A stretch of DNA of 64,000 bases, from the NCBI GenBank assembly GCA_025094145.1, contig JALLLS010000012.1:558001-622000 (forward strand), given 5' to 3'. Under the pieces are notes generated by a model. The model saw only the letters and a list, made by a program, of their open reading frames with translations. It searched no databases and had not been told where the DNA came from. Below are positions 46,366 to 58,894 of this stretch, in pieces. The DNA comes from Spinellus fusiger (Eukaryota > Mucoromycota > Mucoromycetes > Mucorales > Phycomycetaceae). The translations under genes were made by a program, and so were the position numbers. Each line of letters begins with the position of its first letter. Positions within the stretch are counted from its first letter, which is position 1.

Positions 46366-48332
46366 TATAGGTCTACACTATTATTATAGAGGTCGGTCAA
46401 TTGAACTTTAACTATATGTACAGAATATCAAAGAAGAAGAAATAATAATCAAAAAACGTATTCATGATAAGCAATGTGTAATGTTGTGCAGGGGAGTTCG
46501 TTTAGGGGACGTGTAGGGGCTGGAGAGGGCTGGCTACTGACACGGAACAAGAGATGTAAGAATGGGGTATGGGGATGTGTTCTCAGGTGCGAGAATGTAG
46601 GATAAAGGTGAGGTATAGAATATACCACGAACAAAGTAGGGTACAGAGAACAAACAGGTTCATAGTCTGGCTGTGGCACTTGATACATACACAGCTGAGA
46701 GCCAACGAAAAGGAATGAGACACAACAAAAACAGTAATAGAGCAAGAAGCAACCCACTATCCAAGTCAAAGAAAGCCTATCTTGTTTATACTTCAGGAAG
46801 TAGCTCGTATCAAGGTCTGTTTTATTAAAGATGTAGTAAACTACACCTTTTATACTAATTGCCAGTTTGTTCCTTGTGGCGTGGAGTCTTGTCTTCTTAT
46901 CAATGCAAATGTATTTTCCACCAAACCTCCAAGAAGATTGGGTCGTTACACTGCCCTATCTCACAAATGTTATAAATTAAGTCCATGATCTTATTGATAG
47001 TAGCTAATAATGTTGGCGACTAAATAACCGTCTTTTATACACTATTTTTGGAAACTATTCGCACAACCTCAGAAAAAAATTGCACACTTTTTTTCACTTT
47101 TTTTTCACTTTATATTGTTGGAAAACCCAAAAAACAATAGGTGTGTTTGTTTGAATTAAAGGATATATTTCTCAAAGATTCATTATATGAATTTGGGTCT
47201 ACTTATATACATATTTTTTCTATGCTACAAAGATCCAAGTTATACAGTAATAGCTTCTCAGTAAATTCAGGGATGGTTTTCCTTCCCTTGTCCTATATGT
47301 GTTTCAAGGGGGAAAAGTCTTCACATTTACAACAATATTTTACTTTTTGCACAATTTCATAAATATTTTTTTGCACAAAGTGTGTGAGATTTATTAAAGG
47401 GTGTTTCTACTTGAGTATATTTCAAATTTCAAAGAAGAGTAATAACAAAATCCCTTGAGATCACTGATAAGAACATCGCTACATGCTTCAGTGATCCTCA
47501 TGTTTAACGTCTCATCTTATAATAGCTTCTCTCTCCTAAGTTTACTCTTCACAACAGATCATAATGGTTGCTGTTTTTGCTCTTGTCGTGGACTGGACAG
47601 CCTCTGCTCTGGTTCCTTTCTTTGACGAAGCCATGGTTCTTTTTTAAATTAATATGGAGAGCAGACTCATCAATAAACACACCATTACTATTGTAATCTA
47701 TATCTGTTTGGCTCCATCTGATGGCCCAGTCAAATCTATATTTTCAATACTTTTAGGCAAGTCTCTTTCCTTTTAATGAAAGTGTGCCTTTTAAAATGAT
47801 AAAGCACAGTTTTCTGTCATAAGCTTGTAAATAGTCTTGGATTTGTGTCTTGCATAAAGGAAGAGGATCCATACATCCTATTCAACTGAGCACCCTCCAT
47901 GTTGGGATGACGATCTACATCTATCATAAGAATACAATAGTGCACCTTTAGACTGCTTTCATTGACACATCATTATGGCTTGTGTCTATAGTAGAGCTAT
48001 GTTTTTGGGATGAATTCTATCTTTAATAACTAATAGACTGAGAAGAGGATGCCGTTCAATAGCAAGGGATGGATAATAGCATAGTATTCAATAGCATGTC
48101 CTTGAGGCTAACAGACTATTAGAAGAAAAGGTAGGACATAACAAACATCACATTTTAACTATGATTTCTTTTACTGCTTAGTATGGTCTTTATAGAATCC
48201 CAAGGACAATATAACATCTACAAACTGTTGACTTGTATCTCACTGTAGTTTCAAACAGACTAATTTATTTTATTTTATTTGAACCGTCTAATTTTAGGTT
48301 AAAAACCTGTATTGAAAGAGAAAAACAGTCCT
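46366..48332. other. AT-rich stretch with transposon debris
   Basis: No supportable gene apart from the transposase relic at 47549-47735. The frames at 46449-46769 and 46782-46988 show no family features. Confidence 0.45.
47549..47735 (-). pseudogene. IS630/Tc1-type DDE transposase fragment
   Basis: On the minus strand a short frame reads VFIDESALHINLKKNHG followed by KERNQSRGCPV and ends DLL-stop. FIDESxxHxN is the first-D block of the DDE_3 transposases, and the preceding FDWAIRW fits the approach to it. No TIRs were found around it. It is a different family from the A-D elements. Confidence 0.6.
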
Positions 48333-48751
48333 TTACAGATTGCCTCCAGCATTTTGTGTCTCGCGCTGAAGACGGTTGACGTAGCTGCGTGATACTACGT
48401 TCCATGCTTCCATGTAACGGTCCATGCATTTAGACAAGCACTGCTGTTCACCGCTTTCAAGACGGGCTCCAGGCTTAGGAACACACTTTTGGTAGCATTT
48501 CTCGTTGATTTTCTAATCACAAGACACTTATAAGCCTCTTTCTTTTCTTCATAACAGTGTGTGTGTGTGTGTGTGACTTACATTGATGAGTTCTTGAGCA
48601 TTGGCCAAAGCAAGTTCATTTCGGACTTGGTCCATTACTTCTTGCTTTTTGCTGCCCTATAAAAAAAGCCTCCATAAAAAAGACAATTCACAGAAAACAA
48701 GACTCTTACAGAATCACCACCGATGTTGTAGCTGGAAGAATAGTCACTCAT
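48333..48751 (-). CDS. TIM13: Mitochondrial intermembrane-space chaperone Tim13
   Basis: Small Tim chaperone that with Tim8 escorts hydrophobic precursors to the inner membrane. Three exons (48710-48751, 48582-48656, 48333-48512) give 98 aa. The twin CX3C motif is CYQKC and CLSKC, 16 residues between pairs, and [21 protein letters not shown] after the second pair is typical of Tim13. The preceding helix [19 protein letters not shown] also fits. An 8-9 unit GT run lies in the second intron (48556-48574). Confidence 0.93.
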
Positions 48752-49016
48752 AGGAATAGGTGGACGGAGAACGAGAGGAAAGGGGGAAAACTACAACACT
48801 CGCCAGCCTACTCTTATTGTTTTGTAAGCCACCCAAGGACTCCCTTTGACGTCAAGTAAGTAACAGTCACACTCTCATTGTAGAGGGAAAAGGCCTCTAA
48901 GAAACACTGTTCTTTGGGTGTGGCCTTTGTCACATTGGACAAAGAAATATCAACACAGCCTCCTGCTCCTGTCTCTTCTTGTTTCTTCTTGTTTCTTCCT
49001 GTTTCTTCCAGTAGCT
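48752..49016. promoter_or_regulatory. Divergent promoter region TIM13 / SUN-domain gene
   Basis: About 265 bp between the divergent start codons. Contains TTGACGTCAAGTAAG (about 48845-48859), which includes a palindromic TGACGTCA, the classical CRE/ATF binding core. Functional use is inference. Confidence 0.5.
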
Positions 49017-51057
49017 ATGTCTTCTTTCCAGCGTCATGACTCTCCTTCATTCTCCTATACATACAATGGCCATGGTGCCTATTGTACGAGTCCAACAGAT
49101 GCTGTCAAAGAAAGAGCACAGAAACATGCAGATAGTGAGCAAAGGCGGTTGTCGCATGTTTCCCCCATCTCCTACAGAGACACATCTGTCAATATTGCTA
49201 CTGCCTTTTCACAACAACAGCAAATAGACTCTTCTACGGACCCACGACTGCGATTGCGTTCACTGGATAAAAACACCTCACCTGTAAAAGATGGGCTACT
49301 AAACAAGGGTAAGAATAGAGGAGACAAAGAAAGAGATAAACAAATAAATACAGCCCACTCAGATGTCTATAGGAACAAAGAATAATTCACAGGAACAGAG
49401 GAAACAGCCTCTACAGCACAGTATGGATGAATTCTTTGCTACTCAGACACAAGAGACAGAAGACTGGAATCCTTATGAAGAAGAAGAAATGCTGTCTCAG
49501 AACCCACATGAGGAAGCAAGAAGAAGATATTTTATAGAACACGGAGGGGAGGAGCTTCCTTCACTGTGGAATGACAGCATACTCCCTCCTTCTAGAAAGC
49601 TACAGGAAGATACAGGGAGTGTAAGATCAGAAGACACGGTGGAGAGAGAAGAAGATCAGACACCCACTGAACGCATAAGAGATGGAATGAAGATATGGCT
49701 GGATAAGACACTAATGTTTATTGTGTGCTGGATCTTCTGGGTGCTATGGTTTATTAAGGAGGTAATAACAAAAATAGTAGAGGGTGCAGTCATTGTTACT
49801 GGATGTCTTTGTTATCCACTGTGGGCATGGATCAGACTGGTGGTCATTGATAGCTATGTGGAGACAGCACACCACGGCACATTTGTACGTACACGTGTAC
49901 TGCACTGGAGAAGGCTCTGTAGTTCATTAGGCATTCTAGGATGCAGTGTCTATGTTCTTACAACTAACAACATCATCTCCCAAGCACCCATCATCCACCA
50001 AACCATGGATTGGACACACCAGGGCTTACGACACACTCGTCAATGGATAGTAGACAGTGCAATGGTCTTTGCTACCTCCCCATCCCCACCTACACATGTG
50101 TCTCGTCCTCTTGAAGACTACATCTCCACACAAGTAGAACAGCACCTGCGCTCCAGTCTGGAGGTCTACTCATCCCAGTCTGCCCATGCTTCTCGCTTAT
50201 CCCCTGAACTAGAATCCTACATTAAAGATCAATGTGTGAGTCGAAAAGAGCTGCAAGATCATAAATTAGCACTGGACGAACTTCAACAGGAGATTCACCA
50301 GCGTCTGGCATGGACCCTGGAGGCACTGCCTGGTCGTATTCAGCAAGAGACAGATAAAATCAAGACTTCCTTGGACATGGAGGGATTCAAAGAGACATGG
50401 AGCCAAGTCAGAACATTACTCGACGCAATGGAGGCATTCTCTGCTCATCCCCACACGGCTCTTTCTACTCCTCAAGTGAATACAGTAGACTATGCACTGG
50501 CGACGGCTGGAGCACAAGTCATTCAGCGACTGACCCACAAAACCCATACGCACTATCCACGTACTACACCCCTCAAACAACTGTCACGCCTCACAGGTCT
50601 ATGGTCTCATCAAGCCTATTCAGCAGAAGCAGCTCTGATGCCTGGGAATGAGCCTGGACAGTGCTGGACAATGGAGGGAACTCAGGGGACGCTGGGAATT
50701 CATTTGAGCCAACCTATTGTCATTGAGAACATCACTATGGAATACAACCTGAACATCCACCCAACACATGCACCACGGATGTTCCAAGTGTGGGGGTTCA
50801 AGTCATTAAAGGATATCACTTCAGGGCGGGTGTTTTCCTTTGAATGGCCATGGGTAAAGTCCAATCCTGGTGCTGTTCTGTTGGGCACGTTTGAGTATCA
50901 ACTCAACGGACCCATGTCACAAGCATTTGAGGTGTCTTCTTCTCGGTACTTTATTGCACACGTCGTGCTGGTACGCGTCATGTCCAATTGGGGGAATGAA
51001 GCCTCTACATCCCTTTACAGACTAAAAGTGCATGGCGTGCCTGAGGAAAGGTCTTGA
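49017..51057 (+). CDS. SUN-domain inner nuclear membrane protein (Sad1-like)
   Basis: LINC-complex protein whose SUN domain sits between the nuclear membranes and holds KASH partners. Two exons (49017-49308, 49373-51057) give 658 aa. The first ~210 residues are disordered and acidic; two hydrophobic helices follow (about 225-250, FIVCWIFWVLWFI, and 285-310), then a coiled-coil region (about 365-470) and a C-terminal SUN domain with DYALATAGAQVI, PGQCWTMEGTQGTLGIHLSQ, FEVSSSR and VLVRVMSNWGNEASTSLYRL. The frame is open upstream to an ATG at 48918 that would add a hydrophobic start; I chose 49017 because the nucleoplasmic N-terminus is normally soluble. Confidence 0.92.
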
Positions 51058-51424
51058 GTGTTGACGCATCTGCCTTGTCTTTAGATCTATAACTATATTA
51101 TCACTACATAAATAGCATGGAATGAAAATAAGGGAGGAAGTGATGATGATGATGGTTGTTGTTGTTATTTTCCATTTTCTTTCCTTGGGATAATTAACAC
51201 GTTGTCGTTGTAGGCATGGGTTAAGTTTATTTCTCATTTTTATAGTATTTACTAGTAAATCTCTTTCTCTTTTTTTATATCTATTTCTTTTATATATATC
51301 TATTTCTCTATCTATAGGGTGTTCATTAGTAATGTTTTTGTTGGATAAGTTATTGTTGTTTTTGGAATAGACAGTAAGGGATATGGGATTTCTATTCTTC
51401 ATTTTCATTTTCTTTTATTAGAGT
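51058..51424. other. Intergenic, convergent 3' ends
   Basis: AT-rich spacer between the SUN gene and the next minus-strand gene, with TTG and TATA-like runs. No gene. Confidence 0.5.
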
Positions 51425-52361
51425 TCATCGATGGTGCCATCCAGTTCCCCCCTTGATCCAGGTTCCTTGCTGCTCAACACATGCAACCAAAAGATTGGCT
51501 GCATGCAGATGCATTTCTTGCGACTTTGTTTGTGTTCGAGCCTTGATCAAAGAGTTTAATGCGAGAATGGCCTTTGTATCATCTGACGCCACGACCCTGT
51601 CCATGCACTCCTTCCAACTAAAGACATCTGTTACTGTTGAAGAATGGGGATGCCATGGTCGTCCCTGTACAACAAAAGTACATAGGGAAAGCAAGAACTG
51701 TAATTGAACTAGATGCTCCAACACTTTCCCTTGCTGTTCCTTCTCTGTTTGTGAGGATGCTTTTGTAGAAAAGAGAGATGCCAGGGATTGGATGGCCAAA
51801 GCAGAACTCAGTAGCTGTCCACCTGCCAAGAACCAGTCCAGCTCCATGGTATGGGTTGTGGGGCGTGCACTGTTGGGTATAAACTCAACGGCCAACTCAA
51901 TCAATGCCTTTAGACGGTCTTCCCAGGTGCCAGTTTGACGAGACCATTCTGCCATGTAAGTTTGTAGGAGTGCAGATTTACTCTTTAAAAGTAATTTGAT
52001 GGCGCCTCCAAATGTACTGGATTCTATTTTACCATCGAACCGCTGGTCAGATTTAACAAGATCTGCTAATAAAAGGTGAGGATTTAAGGGAGCTGTCTGT
52101 GGCACTGAACAAGATAGAATATTGGAGGGGTCCCAGTAGGTGCTGGCAAGATAAGCAAGTCCTTGTGCTACAACTTTTGGTAGGTTTTGTTCGAGGCCAA
52201 AAACAATATGAACAAGGGGCTGGAGTTGTGATCCGATGGAATTGTAAAGATGTGAACTGTACAAGTAGGTATGAAGAGTAGATTCCAAACCATAGTGGGA
52301 GATATATTGATCAAAGAAGAATAGATAGTCTCGATAATAACTAGGCAGGAAGAATGGATAG

Positions 52362-52392
<31 letters not shown>

Positions 52393-52860
52393 ATAGTGTC
52401 TATCTATTTATTTATCTATCTATCTATCTCTATCTCTCTCTGTGTGTGTTCGAGTATTACTTTTTGTTACCAAGAAAGTCTTGCCAAGTGTCGGGCTCAA
52501 TGCGACTCGTTGAGCAAGAGGAAAGACGCTCAAGACCCGAACACACTGTCAAATAGGCATCCCGTAGTCTTTCCTGACTTGCTAGAGAATAACAATAATA
52601 ATAAACCATGCCAATTGAGCCATCAAGAGTAGTAGCAGTGCATGTAGTATTGGCAGTGGGATGATAATGAATAACTTACCACCCATTTCATGGAGACCTA
52701 CAAGAACACGTGCAAGAGTATTGGGACGATCTCCACACTCCATACTGTACAGATCATGGGTAGTATTAACAGTAGACAGTAATAAGCTGCGAGAGTTGAA
52801 TTCAGTAGTATTCTTTGTGCTGGTGGTGTAATGAATAGGCTGGAAAGAGATGGTATGCAT
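51425..52860 (-). CDS. Questin-oxidase-like protein (AflY/DUF4243 family)
   Basis: Three exons (52680-52860, 52461-52581, 52340-51425) join in phase to 405 aa. The second exon ends at a GTAATA donor; only this phase continues into YYRDYLFFFDQYISHYGLE, the family block. PLVHIVFGLEQNLPKVVAQGLAYLAS has the conserved His-x-x-(F/Y)G-LE of the questin oxidase group, which includes enzymes that open anthraquinone rings in fungal polyketide pathways. Here it sits alone next to a SUN gene, without polyketide genes, so the substrate is unknown and a housekeeping paralogue is likely. There is no signal peptide. Confidence 0.8.
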
Positions 52861-55800
52861 GATATATATCTATATATATATGTCCAATAATTAAGTATAA
52901 GGTATAGAAGCAGAAATAATGTAAAGTGAGAATAAGAAAGAAAGAAAGAAAGAGAAAAAAGACTGGTAAGAATTTATTCTTATTTAGACACCTTATAAAA
53001 AGAGAGAAAAAGGCAAAGGAGGGCTGCTATTTGACATTTGACAGCTTAGAGATTAGGCAAGTAATACTCAAGAAAGACAGACGGACTAGAGTAGCAGCAT
53101 GGCCATTCTTATTTCTTTCATTGGCCTATCAGTCGAAAGGGCGACACTAGTAAATGACTTTACTTGATTGTGATAGGCCATTGCTACACTAGCTGGTTTA
53201 GCCTTACCTCCCTCTTTTGCCCCGTATTGCACTTTTACTTTTTATATCTATCCATGCGTCCATTGGCGTCCATGTCCATCTGTGGGTGACCATGGACAGG
53301 TGAGTTCATCTTATGAATTACACACAGACAAATAGATGTATATGTGTCTCCATGTATATCTATCTATCTATCTATCCATCTACGGTATTCTTAAGGGGAA
53401 TATAAACTACATCTTTTTTCTTAGTTATGCATCTCTCTTATCTGCATTTCTATTTTAACTACTATTTTAACTGCCTTCACATGATAAATAACATTCTATT
53501 TTCACTCCCTTTTCAAAATAGTACAATTGAATTGTAATCAACAAACAAGAAATAGTCGAATGTGTGCATGGTTGAGGTTTACTATCCTATCTTGACAGGA
53601 TAACAAATAAATATGAAGATAGGAGATCATTCTTTTTCCTTTTTTTTTCTTTTTTTCTTATTTCGGTATATTTTTGTATTGTATTTTGTCTCCTATCTCT
53701 TTCTTTCTCTCTTTCTTTCTTTTACATACACAGAGATACGAATAAATGTGTGTACCTAGATGTGTTCGTGTGTATTCACATTGAGCGAATGAAGTCTATA
53801 ACCTCAAGTTGAACTCTATAACGCTAACTTAAAGGTGTAGTTTTCTTCATAAAAGAATGTAGATTCTCAAAGTGGCAGAAATATTATAATCGTACCTAAA
53901 AGATATATTTTCATACAATAAAATAGTAAAATAAAAAATAAAATACCATTCTTAATACATATAGTATTCTTGACAGCTGCTGGATGTCCATCATTTCATA
54001 CATGTACTGTATTATTCCTTTTCTGTTTTCATGGAATCCGAGACAAAATAGACCCAACATTCACTTGTATGTCTTGAGTAAAAAAATAATTGAAAAAATA
54101 CTTTATGTAAAACTATTGTCTGATGCCTCCCTTTACTCCTACATAGCCTTTGAAATGTAGAAATAACCCATGCCATCTTCTCTCTTTTTAATTAGTAAGG
54201 GCGACAGGTATTACTAAATACAAATACAACTTATCAATACTACTACAAAGTAATGTATATTTCTATATCAAGAAGTATAGTCATTGTTTAAGATAAATAC
54301 ACATTGTTATTGAGGCATGTGGATAAGACTCTCTCATTAGAGATATGTTATTAATATGGGTGTTTCTAAAGACATTATGATGTTGTGTCTGGCTGCTGTA
54401 ATATATTGGACATATTTGAATGTATTGAAAATAAAAGAATACCTAGAAAACTTAATTAGTTTTTTACTAAATTTGAAATGACTCTATGAACATTCTATGA
54501 TTTAAGTATTCTATTCTATGATCATAGGGTTACATTTATTTATAGCTAAAGATCTGGTAAACGGATAAAATAAGCATTCTCTTGGTAGAATAGCCATGGT
54601 ATGATTATAAAAATAAAAATAAAAATAAAGGAAAGAAAGAAAAAAACACTAAGTCGTACATTAAACTTTGTCAAAGTTTGAATACAATGTAAAAAAAAGA
54701 CTAGTCAAATATAGTACACCTCGACTCTAAGACAAAGAAAACAAACAATACACCTGCTTTATCATCTATTAGGAAGCATATTTAAACCAATAAGTTTGAC
54801 CCTCAGTATAGTTTAGTTTATAATATTCAGTAGTCTTTATGGAACACTTATTTTGTACTACTAGTATTGAACCTTTTGTTTTGATACATTTGTTTTGTAA
54901 GCAAAAGTAAGAGAAACTATTAGCCTTTTATTTATTTTAAAAATAAGCATATATCTTTGCATGAATCAAAATACAAAAGCAGTAGAATACTACCTTACAC
55001 AGAGACATAAATAATCCCTTTGTATTTAGAGGCTATTACGAGATAAATATTATTCATGAAATTAGAAAAAAGCGTGTGTCTTTAAATATAAGAAATAGAG
55101 CTCACAAGCTTTTCTTGTATCAAATGGATAGATAGTTTCTATATTAATTCTATCTTACACAGTTGAGTGGATGAAAATATAAAAAAAATCTCTAAAATCA
55201 TAGATAGAATGAATTCCCATGTATACTAATATATGCTACACACCTAAATATTTATTGAATATAAAAAGAAATATCCTGAGAATGAAATCTCAATATTCTT
55301 ATGATTGGCTAATGTGTTTAAAAAGGCCTTTTCGATGTCTAGATGGGCTATTTCAAACTCTACTTGCCTATTCTAGCAATGGCTACTGACTCTGCAATTA
55401 AAAAGTATAGAATTGGCTGTAAAGAGAAAAAATTAGAACCAGAATCACCCCAAAATTACAACTCAGTCACTGCATTTATTGTTTAACATAATGTGTTAAC
55501 TATAAGCCCATAGTATTTGCAGCATAACACTGCTTGAAAAAGATGTATTACAGAACACACACTGAATTAACTCTAGTGGTCATTGTCCATAAAATAGAAC
55601 TAAACTCAATTAAATTGAGAGAATTATAGCCATTCATTGACTCAATATTTATAATCACTTCAGTAACTATGTTATTGTAGCTGGTATTAACAGTGGTGCT
55701 TAATGATAACAAGATATTGTTTCTAATACTGGACTTTAGGCCAAAGGCAAATAGAGTGAACTGTTTGACTTGTGAACTTTGACTTGTGAATTTTATGAGC

Positions 55801-57570
55801 GAAGGCTAGTGTATACATCACCAGAATAGAGAAGGAAAGATTATTATCTGTTTTGATATTCCCCTCTGTTATTTCCCACACTGTCTATACAATTTGATAC
55901 TTAAGCACTCATTGAGATGAGCATAAATAAGCAAGATAATGTGCTATTATTAATAAATAGAAAGAATAGAAAGAAGTTTTATATACCACCAAAGACTATT
56001 CTAGTGATAAAAAGGTAAGCAGTGTCTTCATCTGGGCTTGAGCTCATTGTATTCCACAAGACACTCATTGTATTGTTATTAGGCAAGTAAAGACTCCTTT
56101 CAACTCAGCCTTAGGTGGTCTTCTATACTGTCTAGGGTCTCTAGGGTATACTCTTGAGCATGGTTATCTATCTCCTAAGGATAAATCACAAGGCCTTTAG
56201 GTTATGGATTCTATTGCTATGAGGGAATACACCTAGAACAGCAGTGGCTATAGTAATAGTATACTATTAGCTACAATATTATTAGCTATATTATTATAAC
56301 AAACAATTTTATTCATAAACAATATATTTTACTGATAATACAATTTGATATTGAGATATTCCACAAAAGAAAACAAATAGTTGGATATCCTCAGACTTTT
56401 TGATTTTGAACATATTTCCATAAAAGGAGAGGTTTTCTTTTTCTTAAAAGGAAAAATATATCACCGCTTAAAGGCCAAAAAATCTTTGGGTGTGTAGTAT
56501 CAATAAACCGGGTTTGTAACATCAGCCATTGTTCAAAGCAGTAGCAAAATAAATACACCTTTTGTCAAACTGGTATTACAAAAAAAGTGTCTTGTATTTT
56601 TATTTATTTTTAGAAAAGAGTGTTACACCTTATGTATATTTATAAAAATAGAGTTGTGGTATTTGTTTGTTTCTTAAAATAAATAAGAATGTCATATAGT
56701 AAAACCACCAGTACATCAAAAGACAAAAAATGAACATTACACGTAAAAAAAAAGCAATTTATAGGTTTCTCTCTTAGGATTCTAATGAAAAAAATGTAGC
56801 AGAATTCTCAAAAGATATTGATGAATTTAATGCCATTGGAAGTAAATTGGTTAAACACCAGTTTTATTGCTTATGTGTTTAGAATTATTTATGATTAGAT
56901 GACCCTTTAATCAAGTTTTGGAAATTCCTATAATAAAATGATTCTGATGAAAAATAATTGAAAGAAAATATACATTGAAAACTACCAATGTATACCTCAA
57001 AATAGAATAGAATATCTTGACTTTATTATATCCGAAAATAATGAAGATTTCTAGAGATATAAACAATGTTCAAACATAATTGTGTGATAAAACAAGATTT
57101 ATGCTTGGCATGCTATCCATGGCCAACAACAGTACTTATATCTCAGAATACTAAGGTCTATATTTATAAGAAAGGTATATCACTGTCGCTTTCAATTTTT
57201 CATGTTTGCTAATGAAAAACACATTGTAATCATTATTGAAAAAGCGTTGCCTCCATGCAGTGTAAATTATCTAACAAAGAAGTGCAGGTCATTAATGTTG
57301 GTTGATGACTTTGCATCCCCCATAATGATGTAACTTTGGTTCTTCAAGGAGTTTATATGAGCTTTGTATTTTGATAAATGCTTTACTATGACTTCAACCA
57401 CACTTTTTTAAAAAAAAATATAAGCAAATATAACAAGCATATCTGCACAAATAACTAATAATCCGTTACTAATACCAGATATTATAATGTCCTTTGCATG
57501 ACAAAGTTCAATAAGACACACTTTATTATCACTTTTTAGATAGTTTACTTGCAGCATGGGCTTCCTTCAG
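52861..57570. other. AT-rich gene desert (4.7 kb)
   Basis: No frame above about 60 codons and no element that I recognise. Simple runs only: a GAAA tract near 52935, CTTT near 53700-53725 and TCTA near 53358-53380. It separates the last gene from the Fanzor remnant. It may hold decayed transposons beyond visual recognition. Confidence 0.55.
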
Positions 57571-58894
57571 TTAGTCAACCGAGGCTCCAGCGATAACTGG
57601 GGAGGAGAAGGATAAACAAGAAGGCTTGGACCTTTTATTGGTTCTAGTTGTATCCTTGGAGTCATGCTTTCTTTTGTTATATCTACAAAAGCGCTCTGGG
57701 CTGGTACCATTTTCCCTTTGAGACATTAGAATATGTCTAAAGTTCAATGTAGCAGCTAGATCACGATTCCAAAGCCTCAATGTCTTGTCTTTCATACAAT
57801 TTTGGTTTGAACACCTTTGATTTTAAGTTGATATGAACCCAAAAATCAAACTTTTCACCCGTGTAGCTTTTGTTTCTCAAGATAGGGTGGTTGAGTATCT
57901 TAGTATCTATCGTAATGTGAGAGGGAATGAAGCTTCTACAAAGTGGGAAACAACTAAAAGATTTCTTTCCATTCTCTTCACATAGTTGGGCCAGCTTAGC
58001 AAATGCGTACATCTGCTTGGTTGGATTGGCTTTAACATCATAATAGATGGAGTTTTTAGCAAATCTATAGCTGGGAGGATAGCAGGCGAGCAGTTCTTGT
58101 ATTTGGCTACTGGCCTTTTTGTTCAAGAAATCTATGGGTGCATTGGGAACAGTTTTTGTCGAAATGTCTAGTTTGATTTGCGTACGCACATCCAACACAT
58201 TTAATCTAATAATATTTGCAATAGCCTCCTCAGAATATTTTTTGGTTTTCATGGCATGGGTCAATGAGGCAATTCTTTCTTTTTGTCGCAGGATGATGTT
58301 GAAGAACATTCTAAGACGATTCCCAAATTGAGACACAATATTATTGGTGTAGGATGTGTGTATCTTGGTGCTTTCATAAATGGAGATTTGTTGAGCATTG
58401 GTTATTTTGATTGGAGTGTAGGATGCATATTGACAGTAGTCATTCTTCAGAGGGTTGATCTTCTCTCTTATTTGACGCACCTTGGGTGTGAGACGTGTTT
58501 TACCAGAAGTACTACCCTCTCTGATTTGCTTATCAATGAGCGACAAAAACACCTCACGGAAGAAATCCTTAGTTATGCACTCATTCAAAGCAGATCCATC
58601 TTCATTTTCGAGTAGATAGATCAATATACTTGGAGAACGCATATGTTTGAGAAACAATGGTATTGATGTTATCAACCAGACATTGTAAAACAGGTGAATA
58701 TTCAGAACTCCAAGCAGTATCACGTAAAGATGTCTTGATTGTCATTATTCTGGCATGATTTGCACCCAAAGAACTTGCTATAGGCTCTTCATCAGTCTAT
58801 TATAAAAATCAAATACATGTAAGAATCCTAGGTTGAATCTATAAGCATGTTGTATCTTTTTTACTTCATTAACATCTTGTTGGCTGCATAACAT
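57571..58894 (-). pseudogene. Fanzor (eukaryotic TnpB/IS605 OrfB homologue), core-deleted
   Basis: Exon 1 (58865-58894, MLCSQQDVNE) splices through a normal GTAAAA...TAG intron into 58796. A frameshift near 58625 moves the protein into the long frame ending at 57761, with QFGNRLRMFFN, PLCRSFIPSHITIDT and FWVHINLKSKVFKPK, blocks I recognise from the N-terminal half of Mucoromycota Fanzor-like proteins. Right after that the sequence jumps to another frame (to 57571) with LRLWNRDLAATLN, the third RuvC block, PERFCR, and a Lys/Arg/Ser tail. RuvC-I, RuvC-II and the zinc ribbon are absent. About one half is therefore missing and this copy cannot cut DNA. Confidence 0.62.

Noticed and set aside
46449..46769. 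106-codon hydrophobic minus-strand frame
   Set aside because: No family blocks, no conserved neighbours, lies within transposon debris.
52861..57570. Centromere or origin in the AT-rich desert
   Set aside because: High AT content alone is not evidence; no long tandem array or diagnostic repeat is visible.
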